DNA of 64,000 bases from Larix kaempferi (lineage: Eukaryota > Streptophyta > Pinopsida > Pinales > Pinaceae): contig BSBM01000826.1 in the NCBI GenBank assembly GCA_027924585.1, positions 11,377,501 to 11,441,500 on the forward strand. Reading direction: 5' to 3'. Position numbers and translations under genes: made by a program. The notes beneath the pieces were generated by a model that saw only the letters and a list, made by a program, of their open reading frames with translations, ran no database searches and was not told the DNA's origin. Numbering within the stretch: the stretch's first letter is position 1; every line of letters starts with the position of its first letter. Below are positions 33,606 to 44,974 of the stretch, piece after piece.

Positions 33606-34365
33606 CTATGTTTCCTTTGTCTTTGCATACGATATGCCCTGTATCTTCATTTGCCTCAAGTAGCACTCCTTATAAGCAGCATATCCATTTTTGAAAAGAG
33701 TCGATAGACCATTATGAATCATGAAAGTCCTAAGCTGGTATATCAAGAATTTCAACTTAATCATCAGTTTTTCAGCTTCATTAGCCAAGTCACCATCCTC
33801 AAACATCCTTGCCTCAAAACTAGACTCCGTGTGATTTATTAGCACTACATATCTCATGTAACCCTTTTCCAGGCTCGCATGAAGCTTTCAGGGATGAGCG
33901 GAAGTGGCACTTCTTCCAACGCTTTATTTAGATGTGTAACAATCTCAGAGTTTACAATTCGGGCCACAAAACCCTCTAAAATTTCACCTTGCACCTGAAC
34001 ATGATCTTTCATTCCTAGCACTGAAATGTCAGCAATTTTATCCCTAACTTCACACACTGTTCTTGCAGTACCCTCTTCACAAAGGTCTGAGAAAGCAAGT
34101 ACACTGTCCCTAAGGCCATCCACAATAGCTTGCCGTTGACGAGCAATACCCAATCCAGATAAATACTTTGCTTCTGCTTCACCTTCTGCTCATTTGATTT
34201 GCAAGATTTTCTCTGCCTCAGCTTTGTCTTTTGTTGCTACCCCCCATTCTTGCGGCTGCATTTATTTCATTCATTGCTCTCTTCATAGTTTCATCAGGCT
34301 CTATATCAACAATGAGAGTTTGCACTATCTGAAATCCATAGTTTTTAATAACCTTTTAACTAAAA
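33606..34365 (-). pseudogene. HIR::tRNA-ligase chimera (LTR d)
   Basis: The same three pieces in order: HIR (about 34105-34365, with the TGA and the extra C), ligase piece 1 (33890-34108, [20 protein letters not shown]) and ligase piece 2 (33606-33857, 83 codons, DLANEAEKLMIKLKFLIYQL). The two ligase pieces are separated by a frame change at about 33860. Confidence 0.75.
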
Positions 34366-34496
34366 TCGTGGTTTTCTTTCTCGTAATTCTGCAAATGAAT
34401 GGCATTAGGGTTCTCGGAATTTTTAGAGAAAAGTATGAAAAAAAAAAAGATGACCTTCTTTTATTCCCCACAAAAATAACCGAGGTGGTACCGCAT

Positions 34497-34750
34497 GGCC
34501 TTTGCAATGCTAGGTGTTTCTTCACTATCGCTGGGCAATGATACCTTGGAGCTATCCTTCCTTGTATTGTATCTACGTGAATGCACGCAGATCTTTGACT
34601 TCAATCAATAGACATCTGAGGCATCGCCGGAAGACTTCCAAATGAATTTGTTACAGGTTGAGGTATTGTAACCATTATATTCTGCTAAGTGGGTTGTCCA
34701 AACGTGCTTTTCCCAAAAGATGGAATTGATACGCCACCCAAACCATCAGA
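34497..34750 (-). pseudogene. NUP98-like fragment (LTR d)
   Basis: Contains both the FG-end and the SDSEETPS(I/T)AKA-like pieces as in LTRs a and b, with the same internal stop. Confidence 0.58.
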
Positions 34751-35281
34751 AGCAGCTAACGAAGTGGTGAAAAGATACTCATCTCATGTCAAATCCTATA
34801 TCCTGGCTGCGACTGGCCAAATTTACCAAAATTCGACGACCTTCCGAAAGCTTTCTGTATCTTATCAGGCTTTGGATTGTAAACAAACCATTCGTATTTC
34901 ACAGGTAACTCAACAGCAGAATGGTCTTCGATGGTGGCTGATTGCTGGCTTGACTCATTCATGAGTAGCCTAAAAATGATCTGCCCGTATCCATGTTAGC
35001 TCAGAAAACTCGGTCACCAGTCAATTTTTTTACACGTAGCTGCAGGAGCCATCATATGTTACAAGTTTTAAATACCCATTATGGCTGAAACCCTAATTTT
35101 CTTCTTTCACCGAACGAAATCTCACAAATCTTTGCGCCACTACCTCTGAATGTGAAAGAAATGAGATAACATCGTGCTAGGGGAAGCATTGGGACAGAGT
35201 CGACAAGCTTGTGGTAAACTAGTGTCAGGGTTTTGTCATTCTGTTATAAACAATAAAATGCCAAAACAGGATACCACTTAC

Positions 35282-35291
35282 CCTTTTTATA
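35282..35291 (-). promoter_or_regulatory. TATA box of LTR d
   Basis: Minus strand TATAAAAAGG, same position as in the other LTRs. Confidence 0.6.
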
Positions 35292-36277
35292 CTCCCGCCA
35301 ATGGTTTGGCTTTCTAAAAATGGTACCGCATGGCCCATTTAGTGGTCTTCAATACCACTTTTACATATGCTGGCAAATCAAGAACGTACACGTTGGATGG
35401 TGGTCTTCTCACCGCACCGACTTCATCTCCTATACACCGAGCATTTTGTAAATGCGGTGTCATGTCGATCGTTGATCCATTTTAAAACTTCTCCATTTCA
35501 CCTTGTTACGTGTGAGAATGGGAATCAAGGATTTGAAAATGCAGCAGTCGCAACAACCTCTCCTCTACATAGCTTTTACACTTCGAAGAAAAACCTGGGC
35601 GCGCCAAATACGTTTGATACATGTTTTCAGTCTCGGCCTTTATCCCACATGCAAAATGAAAGAATGTCTTATACTCCTTATATATCCGGTGGCTCACTGC
35701 ATATTTCAAGTAACAAACGGGAAAATCTTTGGCGTTGAAGGATAAGTGATGCTTTAACCCTCATGGCTTCGGCACTTGGTCTCATGGTGAAGCCCTCGAT
35801 GCTGGGAACATACCTTTTGCTCCATTTTAATTCGACACTTTGGCCCAATATAAAGAATACAACAAACCTTTTTTTTTTTATAAAGTCTCCTTACTTCATA
35901 AAATTGATTTTTTGGCTAAAAATTAAAATATCAAAAACCTTCAAAAAGCTTTAACTTTTGTAAAATAGAATATTGAAGCTTTTCCTCTTCATAAAACCTC
36001 CAATTATGCCCAAATTGTGAAAACCTTTCTCCATACTTAGTTTTTTTTTGGTCTTTAGCCAATAAAAATATTAAACACTTTTCTTCGTAAGTTTTGGCTT
36101 AGGTTAAAAGCTGTCAAGGCTGCTTTCGACTTGGGTTTTACAATTTTTCTAGGTCCTTTATAAAAGCCTTAGTTCACAAATACCTAGGACCATTTTTTTT
36201 TCTACAACTTAAGACAAATCGCTCTTTCTCTGGCAGGCTCGAAACCCCCCGTCATTGAGAATTATTGAATGCTAACA

Positions 36278-38752
36278 ACTAGGCTTACTCTACTTTAGTT
36301 GCACTTGTTGAGGATTATGGGTTGATTCTAGTTGCTCCACCTTGGTTTTTTAGTATGGCTTCTAGATGAAACACTAAGAATATGGCGGTTGAAATGACTC
36401 TCAAAAGAGGGTAGGTAGAAGGCATGGATAATTTTAGGGGCTAAATTTAGCCCATGGGATAAATTAAGGGGGTTACAAAAATTTAGTGGGCTATTTTCTT
36501 ATATGGAAAGGTTTTTTTTAGTTGAAATATATTTGCCCAATATTTATTAGAAAATAAATAAATCCAAAACAAATAGCCTCCCATATATTAATGAGGAAAA
36601 TGAAAAAAAACTATTTTCACCTTAGCAAAATTTGCCTCCAATTTATGTTTTGCCCCCGATTTCTAAATGGTTGTGGAATCATTCCTTCGCCGCCAATTTT
36701 TCAGTAGCGGTGAGACTCCCATGGTTATTTTTCACTCCATTTTCCGTGTAATTTAGGCACACAATTCCATGCTCCTGGATTTTTAGTCAATTTCATGTTG
36801 GTACCTTCTTTCACCTCTTGATTTCTAGTATTCGAGGGAAAATCAAGGGCAATTTTGTCCTATATAAAGAGTGCAATGATTCCTGGTTCACGAACATTGG
36901 ATTTCACTTGTAGGGTGAAGGTTATGTTTTATGTGATTCCAGTTTTCATTCTTAGTGTTCTCAACATATTAATCTGCACGAAACATCTCCATTGTTGAAA
37001 GCTCAAGTCTTGAAGGGGCATACCGCACATGCAATTTATCAGAGAATACATACTCGCATCATGTTTTTTATCCAATAATTAATGCAGTGTGCTTTTTATC
37101 ATGCATTTTATCTGCAACTACAATAGATTATTATAGTGTAAGTTTGTCTTTTATCATTATTTTTATCATGGATTTTTTTCAAGGCGTGTTCAATTCTATG
37201 GCACTCATGATTCTTAGTGCTTATAGAGTGTTTTTAGGGTTTTTACGTATCCTAGGATTACTGGTTTCATGAAAGCAATATAGAGCTAAGAAGATATGAT
37301 TTATTTTATGCCTTTTCAAGTTTAAACCATCGACTCACATTTAAATGTTATTAGTGGTTGTTACTCTTGATGGAGAGATGCCACGTGGTTTTATATATTC
37401 AAAGTAAATTTGTCCTAGTTATTTAATATATGCTTTTATTAAGATCTTGCTCTGTGATTATTATTGGACCTGAGGCTTTCATGAGAGTGTGTATGTTCAT
37501 ATTTTTTGTGTGTTACTCTTTATGTTTGTGATATTTGTAATATAAATGAATGCACATTGATTATAATGTTGGGGCTACAATGGAATGGTAATTTATTTGA
37601 CATTATCTTCTTGTATAGTTGTCCAAAGCCTTCAGGTAGATTCTTTTATTTGTATTGATGAGTTCGTGGCTGGTAGATTTTTTATTCGTATTTCCAAGTT
37701 CATCAATTTTAATTGTAACAAATTTTTTTTGGGTTTGGTATTCATTTTACGGTATTTTTCTTTTTGCAAGGGTCATTGAGTAGTAAAATATTTTTTTGTA
37801 ATTTGTTTTGATGTGTAATCGCTATCATCATTCAAAAATGGATCTAGTTATGTATGATGAATATATGATTTAGTTGGAGCACGATACTTATTTCCATCAT
37901 GATTATATATAATATGTACAAGGAAGGTTTGACATGATATGTAGACATTCTGCTATTTCATATCTTGTCTTTTGCATTCAATGATGGTGGTAAACCATTT
38001 TTACAAAATTTTGCATGCTTTTGAAAATTTGAAGGACATAGATATAGAAACCACCTCAGTTTATCTCAGAAAAAATAGTCTTTCGAAGTAGTTCTAATGA
38101 TATGCATGATGATGCATTAATGTGCTTTCTATTCTTGTTAGTGTCTGTTCTTATTCCTAATAACCCTTGCAAGTTTCTCACTAACTCTAAAAATTCTAAG
38201 TCAAATGACATAATTCATATTTTGATTGTCAAGAAAAATAGGAAAAGGTGGTATTCATATCTATAAACAAAAAATCATGTTGTTTTTTTCTTAGAGGGTA
38301 GCTTAAAAATGTGAGGTTTGGAAAATAAGTTATTTGGGAATTCATACACTATATTAAGCTTGTGGGTCTCGATAAGACCCCACATTGTAATAATGGTTCA
38401 TGGGTTCCATAATCACTCCACGATGTAAAGTGTTCAAATATATCAGTTTGTGAGCCTGTCAAGATTTAGGTCCCCACATGTCTGTGGGAACATTAAGGGA
38501 CAAGATAACATGTGGAGTCCCCACTTTCCCTAGATCTAGTTAGTGCAGTTGTGTTTCACTAACACATTTATTCGTGAGTGAACGAATATTGCTTGTGAAA
38601 TGTATAAATAAATTCCTCCTCTCATCATTCATGCATTTTTTCATTCGATATTTTAGGATTTGAGAGAGTCCAAAGTTGGGCTTTGGTATATACTCTTCTA
38701 TTGCACTACCTTAGTAATCTATAGAATCAAAAGTTGAGTCTTCCTCACAAAA
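36278..38752. other. Spacer of segment B, no supported gene
   Basis: Copy of 2707-5180 with scattered substitutions. Nothing gene-like is conserved between the two copies, which argues against a hidden gene. Confidence 0.5.
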
Positions 38753-38912
38753 TATTTACCAAGATGTTACAAGGTTTTATAATTCGATGAAAGATTCTCC
38801 AAGTTTTTCCAATATTTTATAATTTAATGAAATATACGTCAAGATTTTAAAATATCTTAGAATTTAGTGAAAGATTCGCCAATATTTTACAAGATTCTAT
38901 AATAGAATGAAA
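38753..38912. repeat. Four 40-bp imperfect tandem repeats (copy B)
   Basis: Same four-unit array as at 5181-5340, with a few changes in the first unit. Confidence 0.85.
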
Positions 38913-39884
38913 ATTTAGCTAAAACATTTATATACATATTATATTATTGATAAAATAGCCTTCAAATTTTCCCATATATTAGAGAGATTCCCCCATTTAT
39001 TATACATATAAATTTTGGGGGGTTCTTAAAATTATCCCTCGTAGAAGGGATGAGACAAGTCATGGAGTATTTCAACACACACATGAGAAAGCAAAAGGTC
39101 AAACATGAGGTAATGGAAACTAAGTTGAATGCATGCATTTGAAGTGTGGTAAGCTTTCTAGTGATTTTTAAATGAACTATAACATAATTATGGTGCTTAT
39201 GCAAGGGTTCCCAACCTAGAGTGAATCATCCATTGTTTCATTGTTAAAAATAAGTTATGTTTTTATTTTGTACCGTTATGAAGAAGTGTGATGGATCAAG
39301 GTAAATTGAATAAAATTTATAAAAAAAATTGTTTAGCTCATCTATAAAGTTGCAATCCAAAAACAATCTTTAAATAAATATTAAAATTAAAATAAAATAG
39401 AAAAATCATTTCACCAAATTATTAACCATATTCTTAAAAACAAAATTAATAAAAAAATATGAGTTAACTAAATTATAACTATATTCTTTTTCTTTCCTTC
39501 TTATTTATATAAAATATTCTTTTCATTCTTTATATAAACTAAAATATACCACTTATGTTTAAAATTTATTAAAAATATATCAAATTATATAAATATTAAT
39601 GTTAACTATTATATATAATTAACTAAAACAAACTTTAAAAATAAAAATAAAAATAATAAGATATAAATATTAATGAAGTTTATTATATATAATTAACTAA
39701 AACTAACTTTAAAAAATAAGAATAATAACATATGGAATGTCACAAAAATGTCAACCCTATTCTTTTCATTTCCTTTATAAAATGAAATATAATAAACCAC
39801 ATAGCCTTTCAACTGGATGTATACATAAGAATGGTTCAAGAAATACTTGCAACGACGAAAATATTGATGCAAATTCATTTCCAT

Positions 39885-40024
39885 AGTAAATCATATTTAT
39901 TTCCAAAACCAAAATTCTCCGCTCGGTTCTATACTGAACCAAACATAAAGAAATAGTAAATCATATTTATTTCCAAAACCAAAATTCTCCGGTGGGTTCT
40001 ATACTGAACCAAACATAAAGAAAT
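39885..40024. repeat. 70-bp direct duplication over the ERF B stop codon
   Basis: Units 39885-39954 and 39955-40024, as at 6261-6400. The duplication therefore predates the A/B split. Confidence 0.85.
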
Positions 40025-41090
40025 CATCAGTATCCAGGTTAGCTTGTCCGTAGTCCTCCTGACTGAGCTGCCCCATGAACGGGGGCAACGGTGGTATCTC
40101 ATACCTCGGAGTCATGCAGGATGGCGTCGGTGTCGTGGTATTGCAGAGATCTGGGACCAGGATGGCGTCGGTGTCGTGGTGTTGCGGATTAAAAAACGAG
40201 TAATCCTGCATGAATGTTGCAGGCATTAGCATTGCACTGCCCGGGAGGTCACTGAACTGAAGGGCTGCAGATGTGGGGGATCCAGAGAGATCTGGGACCA
40301 GGTGAGGCAGTGCAGGGTGTAGGTTTTGATCACTGGTCTGGTGATTAAAACACGAGTAATCCTGCATGGATGTTGCAGGCATTAGCATTGCACTGCCGGG
40401 GAGGTCACTGAACTGAAGGGCTGCAGATGTGGGGGATCCGGAGAGATCTGGGACCAGGTAAGGCAGTGCAGGGTGTAGGTTTTGATCAATGGTCTGTTGA
40501 TTAAAACACGAGTAATCCTGCATTGCACTACCCGAGACGTTACTGAACTGAAGGGCTGCAGATGTGGGGGAACCGGAGAGCAGAAAATGGTGTTGGGGAT
40601 GGGGCAGGGAGGTTGCAGGCATTAGCATTGCACTGCCCGGTACGTCACTGAACTGAAGGGCTGCAGATGGGGGGGAGCCGGAGAGCAGAAAATGGTGTTG
40701 GGGCCTGGGCTCGGGGTACCGGCGAGGATTTAGGGGCTGCGGACGTGGAAGAAGGGGTCTTAGAGTGGTCGGGTGAGAGGAAACGGGACAGGCAGAAGAT
40801 GGCTGCAGATTGAACTGCGCTTGGGATCCATACAATGCTAAGGCCTCACGGTCATAGGCACGGGCAGCCTCTTGGGCGGTGGTGAAGGTGCCAAGCCATT
40901 TACGCTTTCCCTTCCCTGGCTCTTTGATCTCCGCTACCCATTTCCCCCAGCTACGCTGACGGACTCCTTTGAAGCGAAATTTGTAGTTGTCTGGTCCACC
41001 TTTGGTTTTGTTATTTCCATTCACTCGCCGGGGCTGTGTCTTCGACTTCACTCTGCCAATTTTCTCGGCACCGCTCCCTTCGCCTACCAT
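39999..41090 (-). CDS. ABI4-like AP2/ERF transcription factor (ERF B)
   Basis: 363 residues, the same length as ERF A. The AP2 domain (residues 38-96) appears identical in amino acids and the substitutions fall in the C-terminal half (for example C for R at residue 101, G for W near the end). The [24 protein letters not shown] hallmark supports a DREB A-3 (ABI4) assignment. C-terminal repeats and the acidic [11 protein letters not shown] end are kept. The concentration of changes outside the domain suggests that both copies are or recently were under selection. Confidence 0.85.
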   Translation of the reverse strand: MVGEGSGAEKIGRVKSKTQPRRVNGNNKTKGGPDNYKFRFKGVRQRSWGKWVAEIKEPGKGKRKWLGTFTTAQEAARAYDREALALYGSQAQFNLQPSSACPVSSHPTTLRPLLPRPQPLNPRRYPEPRPQHHFLLSGSPPSAALQFSDVPGSAMLMPATSLPHPQHHFLLSGSPTSAALQFSNVSGSAMQDYSCFNQQTIDQNLHPALPYLVPDLSGSPTSAALQFSDLPGSAMLMPATSMQDYSCFNHQTSDQNLHPALPHLVPDLSGSPTSAALQFSDLPGSAMLMPATFMQDYSFFNPQHHDTDAILVPDLCNTTTPTPSCMTPRYEIPPLPPFMGQLSQEDYGQANLDTDDFFMFGSV

Positions 41091-41168
41091 TTTCCATTCT
41101 AGTATTTTTCCCTTATGCTTCTCAATCGTTACTAGCCGGGGTGCATTTTATTTCTTTTGGCGCCCAGG

Positions 41169-41175
41169 TTTTATA
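41169..41175 (-). promoter_or_regulatory. TATA box of ERF B
   Basis: Minus strand CTATAAAACC about 80 bp upstream of the ATG, as in copy A. Confidence 0.6.
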
Positions 41176-41241
41176 GATGAAAACGACGCAAGCGGAGCAG
41201 TTGGCCAGCCAGCTTTCTCGGTTTACATCGGCTAACGCACT

Positions 41242-41430
41242 AAACCCTAGTTTGGCGGCAGTTTGAAAGAATGGGTATAGATTGCCATTGGCTAACGCAG
41301 TAAACCCTAGTTGGGCGGCAGTGTGAAAGAATGGGTTTACATTGCCATTGGCTAACACCGTAAACCCTAGTTGGGCGGGAGTGTGAAAGAATGGGTTTAC
41401 ATTACCATTGGCTAACGTAGTAAACCCTAG
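41242..41430 (-). repeat. 60-bp tandem repeats with telo-box-like motifs, ERF B promoter
   Basis: AAACCCTAG starts at 41242, 41302, 41362 and 41422: three full units and a partial one, one more than in copy A. It lies just upstream of the TATA box. Confidence 0.82.
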
Positions 41431-41459
41431 TGGGTGCAGTTCATAAGTGATCATGATAT

Positions 41460-42383
41460 CGTTGTCAATTTAGGGTTGTGTATCATTAGGCGTGTTTGAA
41501 CAAATAAGACGAGCAAAGTAGATCATTAATTGCGTCGTTCCGTATGGATCCACTACTTTTGCTTGATGAGAAGCAGAGCACGCGGTATTTGTGGAGATTC
41601 ATCCCCATCGTCTTGGAAATCAAAATATGTTCTGCTGGTAAATTAATAATCAGAGACGGCTTCTTCGTTTACATCTAAACGCATTCTTGATTATATTTTT
41701 GTTCTCACGAACAGCTAAACGGATTCCTTTGGCCTTTCAACTGATCAAGTAATTTGCCGGAATCCTTTGGTCTTCATTTCCATATAGTAGAAACATGTCC
41801 GGAATCCTTATAATACGGCCAGCGTTGGGGCATGGTATTTAAAACCTAGATGAATATCGGTAGGTTTATCTTTTCAAAAAAATAGGAGATTGAGGAAGGA
41901 TTCTTCCACTAACATTTGTTGTAGTGAAATGTATTTTTGTTAAATTTAATAACAATTTAATAAACAATAGGTAAACTTTATTATGAATCGAAATTTTGCT
42001 AATTAGTGGGCTTTTTCAAAACAATAACCAAAAAATATTTATCACACATAACAACCAAAAGAGTAATGACTATGTGACCATGATGTATAAACCACAAATC
42101 ATTACAAGAAACACATTTTTATATCCAAAGAGTAGCATCTTCCTCGAGTAGTAAAAAACATATATAGTGCCCCTCATGGGAATAAGCTTAGAAACTATCT
42201 ATATAGAATAAATAAAACTCCACTTTCATTAAGGTCTAGAAGTTCTTTGCTACCGTCATTCAGGTCTAAGAGAGAGAAAGGGCATCCACCTCCGCATTTA
42301 GCTATTTGAAAACATTTACGAAATAGATCCGATCGAATGCCTCAATCAAATCTCTAATCAAATCCTAGAGCCTAGACAAATCA
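41460..42383. other. Upstream region of ERF B, no gene seen
   Basis: Copy of 7771-8699 with few changes. No recognisable ORF. Confidence 0.45.
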
Positions 42384-43880
42384 AGATTGTTCATCACAAC
42401 TTTCTTTTGTTCCTATCCAATAACCACCTCGAACCTCTAGGCATGAAAAATATGTTAATCCCAAAGCATACAAAAGCATCCATAAGGAAACTAATGCCAA
42501 CTTTCCAAGTACCCCTCGTAGCCCCATCAAAAAAATCCCAAGGGATGTCAAAGTCAAGTTTAGTCATTTTAACCTCGAGATTCTTCTTTACCTTTGTTGG
42601 AGCCTTAAACTCCAAATATTGTTTGTAAATAAGATGTGTTGTTACTTCTGGAGGTACCAAACGATCTTCAAAAATAGTAGTATTGTGCACCCATGGAAAA
42701 AATCCCAAGGGATGTCAAAGTCAAGTTTAGTCATTTTAACCTCGAGATTCTTCTTTACCTTTGTTGGAGCCTTAAACTCCAAATATTGTTTGTAAATAAG
42801 ATGTGTTGTTACTTCTGGTGGTAACAAACGATCTTCAAAAATAGTAGTATTGTGCACTCACCAAATGCCATTTACAAGAAGGCTAGGAAAAGCTTTGAGC
42901 TCAAAGACCTAAGAGTCCACCCACCACATTTTTAAATAATTTTCCAAGGAAAGACAATCCCATCAATATTTTGGATTTAAATCTTTCATGGCTTATGTCC
43001 AAACTTATTTCACATAACCACAATTGAATCTCAAATGATAAATGAATTCCTCTTCGTGTTTGCACAACACACATTGACTCGGGCCTATCCACCCTCTCTT
43101 CCAACCATTATCCCAAGTCATACTTTTATTTTTTAAGGTGAGTGAAAGTACAATTTTTTCTTTGATATCAGAAACTTAATTTTCCACAATAGTGACCACC
43201 ACCATACACCATCCCCTTGGAAAGATTCCTCGGAAGTTGCTTCATGCCCAAGCTTTTCTATGAGCACACTTGTTCCTTGGTTTTTTTGCCAAACCAAGGT
43301 GTGTAGAAATTGAGAAAGAACAATAAAATTGAGCTTACAAATCCTCATATAAGCCTACCATAGAACCTTCAGACTATCATCTAGAGCAAGGTCGAGTGCT
43401 TCCTTCTAGTGAAAATATCAATTTTCCTCTACACTTGCATCTCTTAAATGATAAATACCCTGAGAATGAAGGATTTCAATTCACTCCTCATGAAGAGTGT
43501 AGGCATACTCTACCCCTACCAAAGGATCATCCTCAATTCACATACTTCTTCCATCCTCGATTCTCCAAATAGTCCACTTCCCAATCAACTAGAATGCATC
43601 TATAAATTCCTTTCACACAATAGAACTTGATTTTTATGTTTTTCAATATAATTGGAACCAATCCACCATAGACATATCTTTCAAATATTTGGAGCTCATG
43701 CAATTTCCCCGTAATGAATCATTATAGAGCATTCTCAAAAGGGTTTTTCCAACCAATACTTCCAAAAAAAGGGGCAAATTTCATAGACCCCAACCTCCCA
43801 TGATTTATCTTTTTTAGACATGCTAGCTTGCTCCATTTGACCAACATAATACCTTCCTTCTATTAAAGATACAACATCAT
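42384..43880 (-). pseudogene. Dead LINE 3' end (copy B)
   Basis: Copy of the 8700-10190 remnant: zinc-binding part (WWWSLLWKIKFLISKKK) and RNase H relic (DIPWDFFDGATRGTWKVG), with an additional frame break near 43135-43145. Confidence 0.7.
42529..42862. repeat. 167-bp direct duplication within the LINE remnant (B)
   Basis: Same tandem pair as 8845-9178. Confidence 0.85.
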
Positions 43881-44197
43881 GAGTCATTCTCCGGGTTAAT
43901 TGTGTGTGTCATTATTGAGCCTTGTGTATCGACGTAGTGCCTTATAGGAGCTTGAGTAGGAATTAGGAAAATTGGAGAAGAAACTTGAGTTGGACTCAAG
44001 AATGGTTAAGCTTTATGTCTTGAGGAACGTGCTTTGTATGCCAAAGCGACGATGTTGCACAGTCTTGCTAGTCAAGTCTAAGGTCTTGTGTGTCAAGAGA
44101 GATCCTCATGTGTTGAGGTGGTGCCTAATGTGTTGAGGTGATTCTTTGCATGTCGAATCATGTATGTTGTGTGATGTACTACTAACCATGGTTGAGT

Positions 44198-44505
44198 TGT
44201 TAAGTCTCCCCTAGGGACTAGCCACCGCTAGAGTGAATTACTTTAGCATTTATTAATTTGGAACGATAGTAGGACAATATGATCACATCATTGGGAAAAT
44301 ATCCTTAGTATATTTGATATGATAATTAACATGGTACATGTGGACCATGCAGATACGACAAGAGATAAAGGTAAGATATGATAAGATATGAGAGAATTTG
44401 AATGGCACATAAAATAATTAATTAAGAGAGAATTTGAATTCTTAAACTTCAGTGAAGACTTCAGTAAATCAAAGGAGAACTCGAATTGATCACTACAATG
44501 ATGTA
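44198..44505 (+). repeat. Copia LTR, 3'-truncated (copy B)
   Basis: Starts at TGTTAAGTCTCCCC like the copies at 10512 and 49255, but is cut after about 308 bp at the B/C duplication junction. Confidence 0.65.
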
Positions 44506-44814
44506 AATTGTTCAAATATATCAGTTTGTCAGCATGTCAAGATTTAGGTTCCCACATTTCCATGGGAACATTAAGGGACGAGATAACACGTGGGGTCCCC
44601 ACTTTCCCTGAATCTAGTTAGTGCAGTTGTGTTTCATTGACACATTTAGTCGTGAGTGACTGAATATTGCTTGTGAAATGTATAAATAAATCCTTCCTCT
44701 CCTCATTCATGCATTTATTCATTCGATATTCTTGGAGTTGAGCTCTGGTATATACTCTTCTATTGCACTACCTTAGTAATCTCTAGAATCAAAATTTGAG
44801 TCTTCGTGACAAAA

Positions 44815-44974
44815 GATTCACCAAGATGTTACCAGGTTTTATAATTTGATGAGAGATTCTCCACGTTTTTACAATATTTTCTAATTTAATGAAATATACG
44901 TCAAGATTTTACAATATCTTAGAATTTAGTGAAAGATTCTTCAATATTTTACAAGACGCTATAATAGAATGAAA
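44815..44974. repeat. Four 40-bp imperfect tandem repeats (copy C)
   Basis: Units at 44815, 44855, 44895 and 44935, matching the A and B arrays in number and phase. Confidence 0.85.

Larger units (their letters stand above)
14670..36277 (-). mobile_element. Concatemer of gene-capturing, gag-only LTR retrotransposons (LARD-like)
   Basis: Four LTRs (14670-18490, truncated 20899-22545, 25641-29358, 32455-36277) alternate with three internal domains, all on the minus strand. The LTR ends are inverted repeats TGTTAGCA and TGCTAACA. The 5 bp before LTR b is CCTAG and the 5 bp after LTR d is ACTAG, so the whole chain may sit in one target site with a nearly matching duplication. Each internal domain holds gag plus a second ORF and no pol, so mobility would have to be supplied in trans. 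The tRNA-Asp primer site and the gag are Ty3-like. The chain probably arose by LTR-LTR recombination between tandem copies. Very long LTRs with a short internal domain resemble LARDs, although LARDs usually have no coding capacity. Confidence 0.8.
32455..36277 (-). repeat. LTR d (full, 3.82 kb)
   Basis: The left end is mutated from TGTTAG to TTTTAG; the right end is a normal TGCTAACA. It carries the TATA box at 35282-35291 and all captured pieces. It shares derived changes with LTR a (CGA to TGA in HIR, extra C) and the same right flank. Confidence 0.88.
36278..44505. repeat. Segmental duplication, copy B
   Basis: Matches 2707-10834 almost base for base. It ends at about 44500-44506 inside the Copia LTR, where the sequence jumps to the start of copy C. 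Differences from A include one extra 60-bp promoter unit and an extra AT-rich unit near 39650. Confidence 0.9.

Noticed and set aside
41242-41430. Interstitial telomere tract
   Set aside because: AAACCCTAG occurs once per 60-bp unit and not as a contiguous TTTAGGG array.
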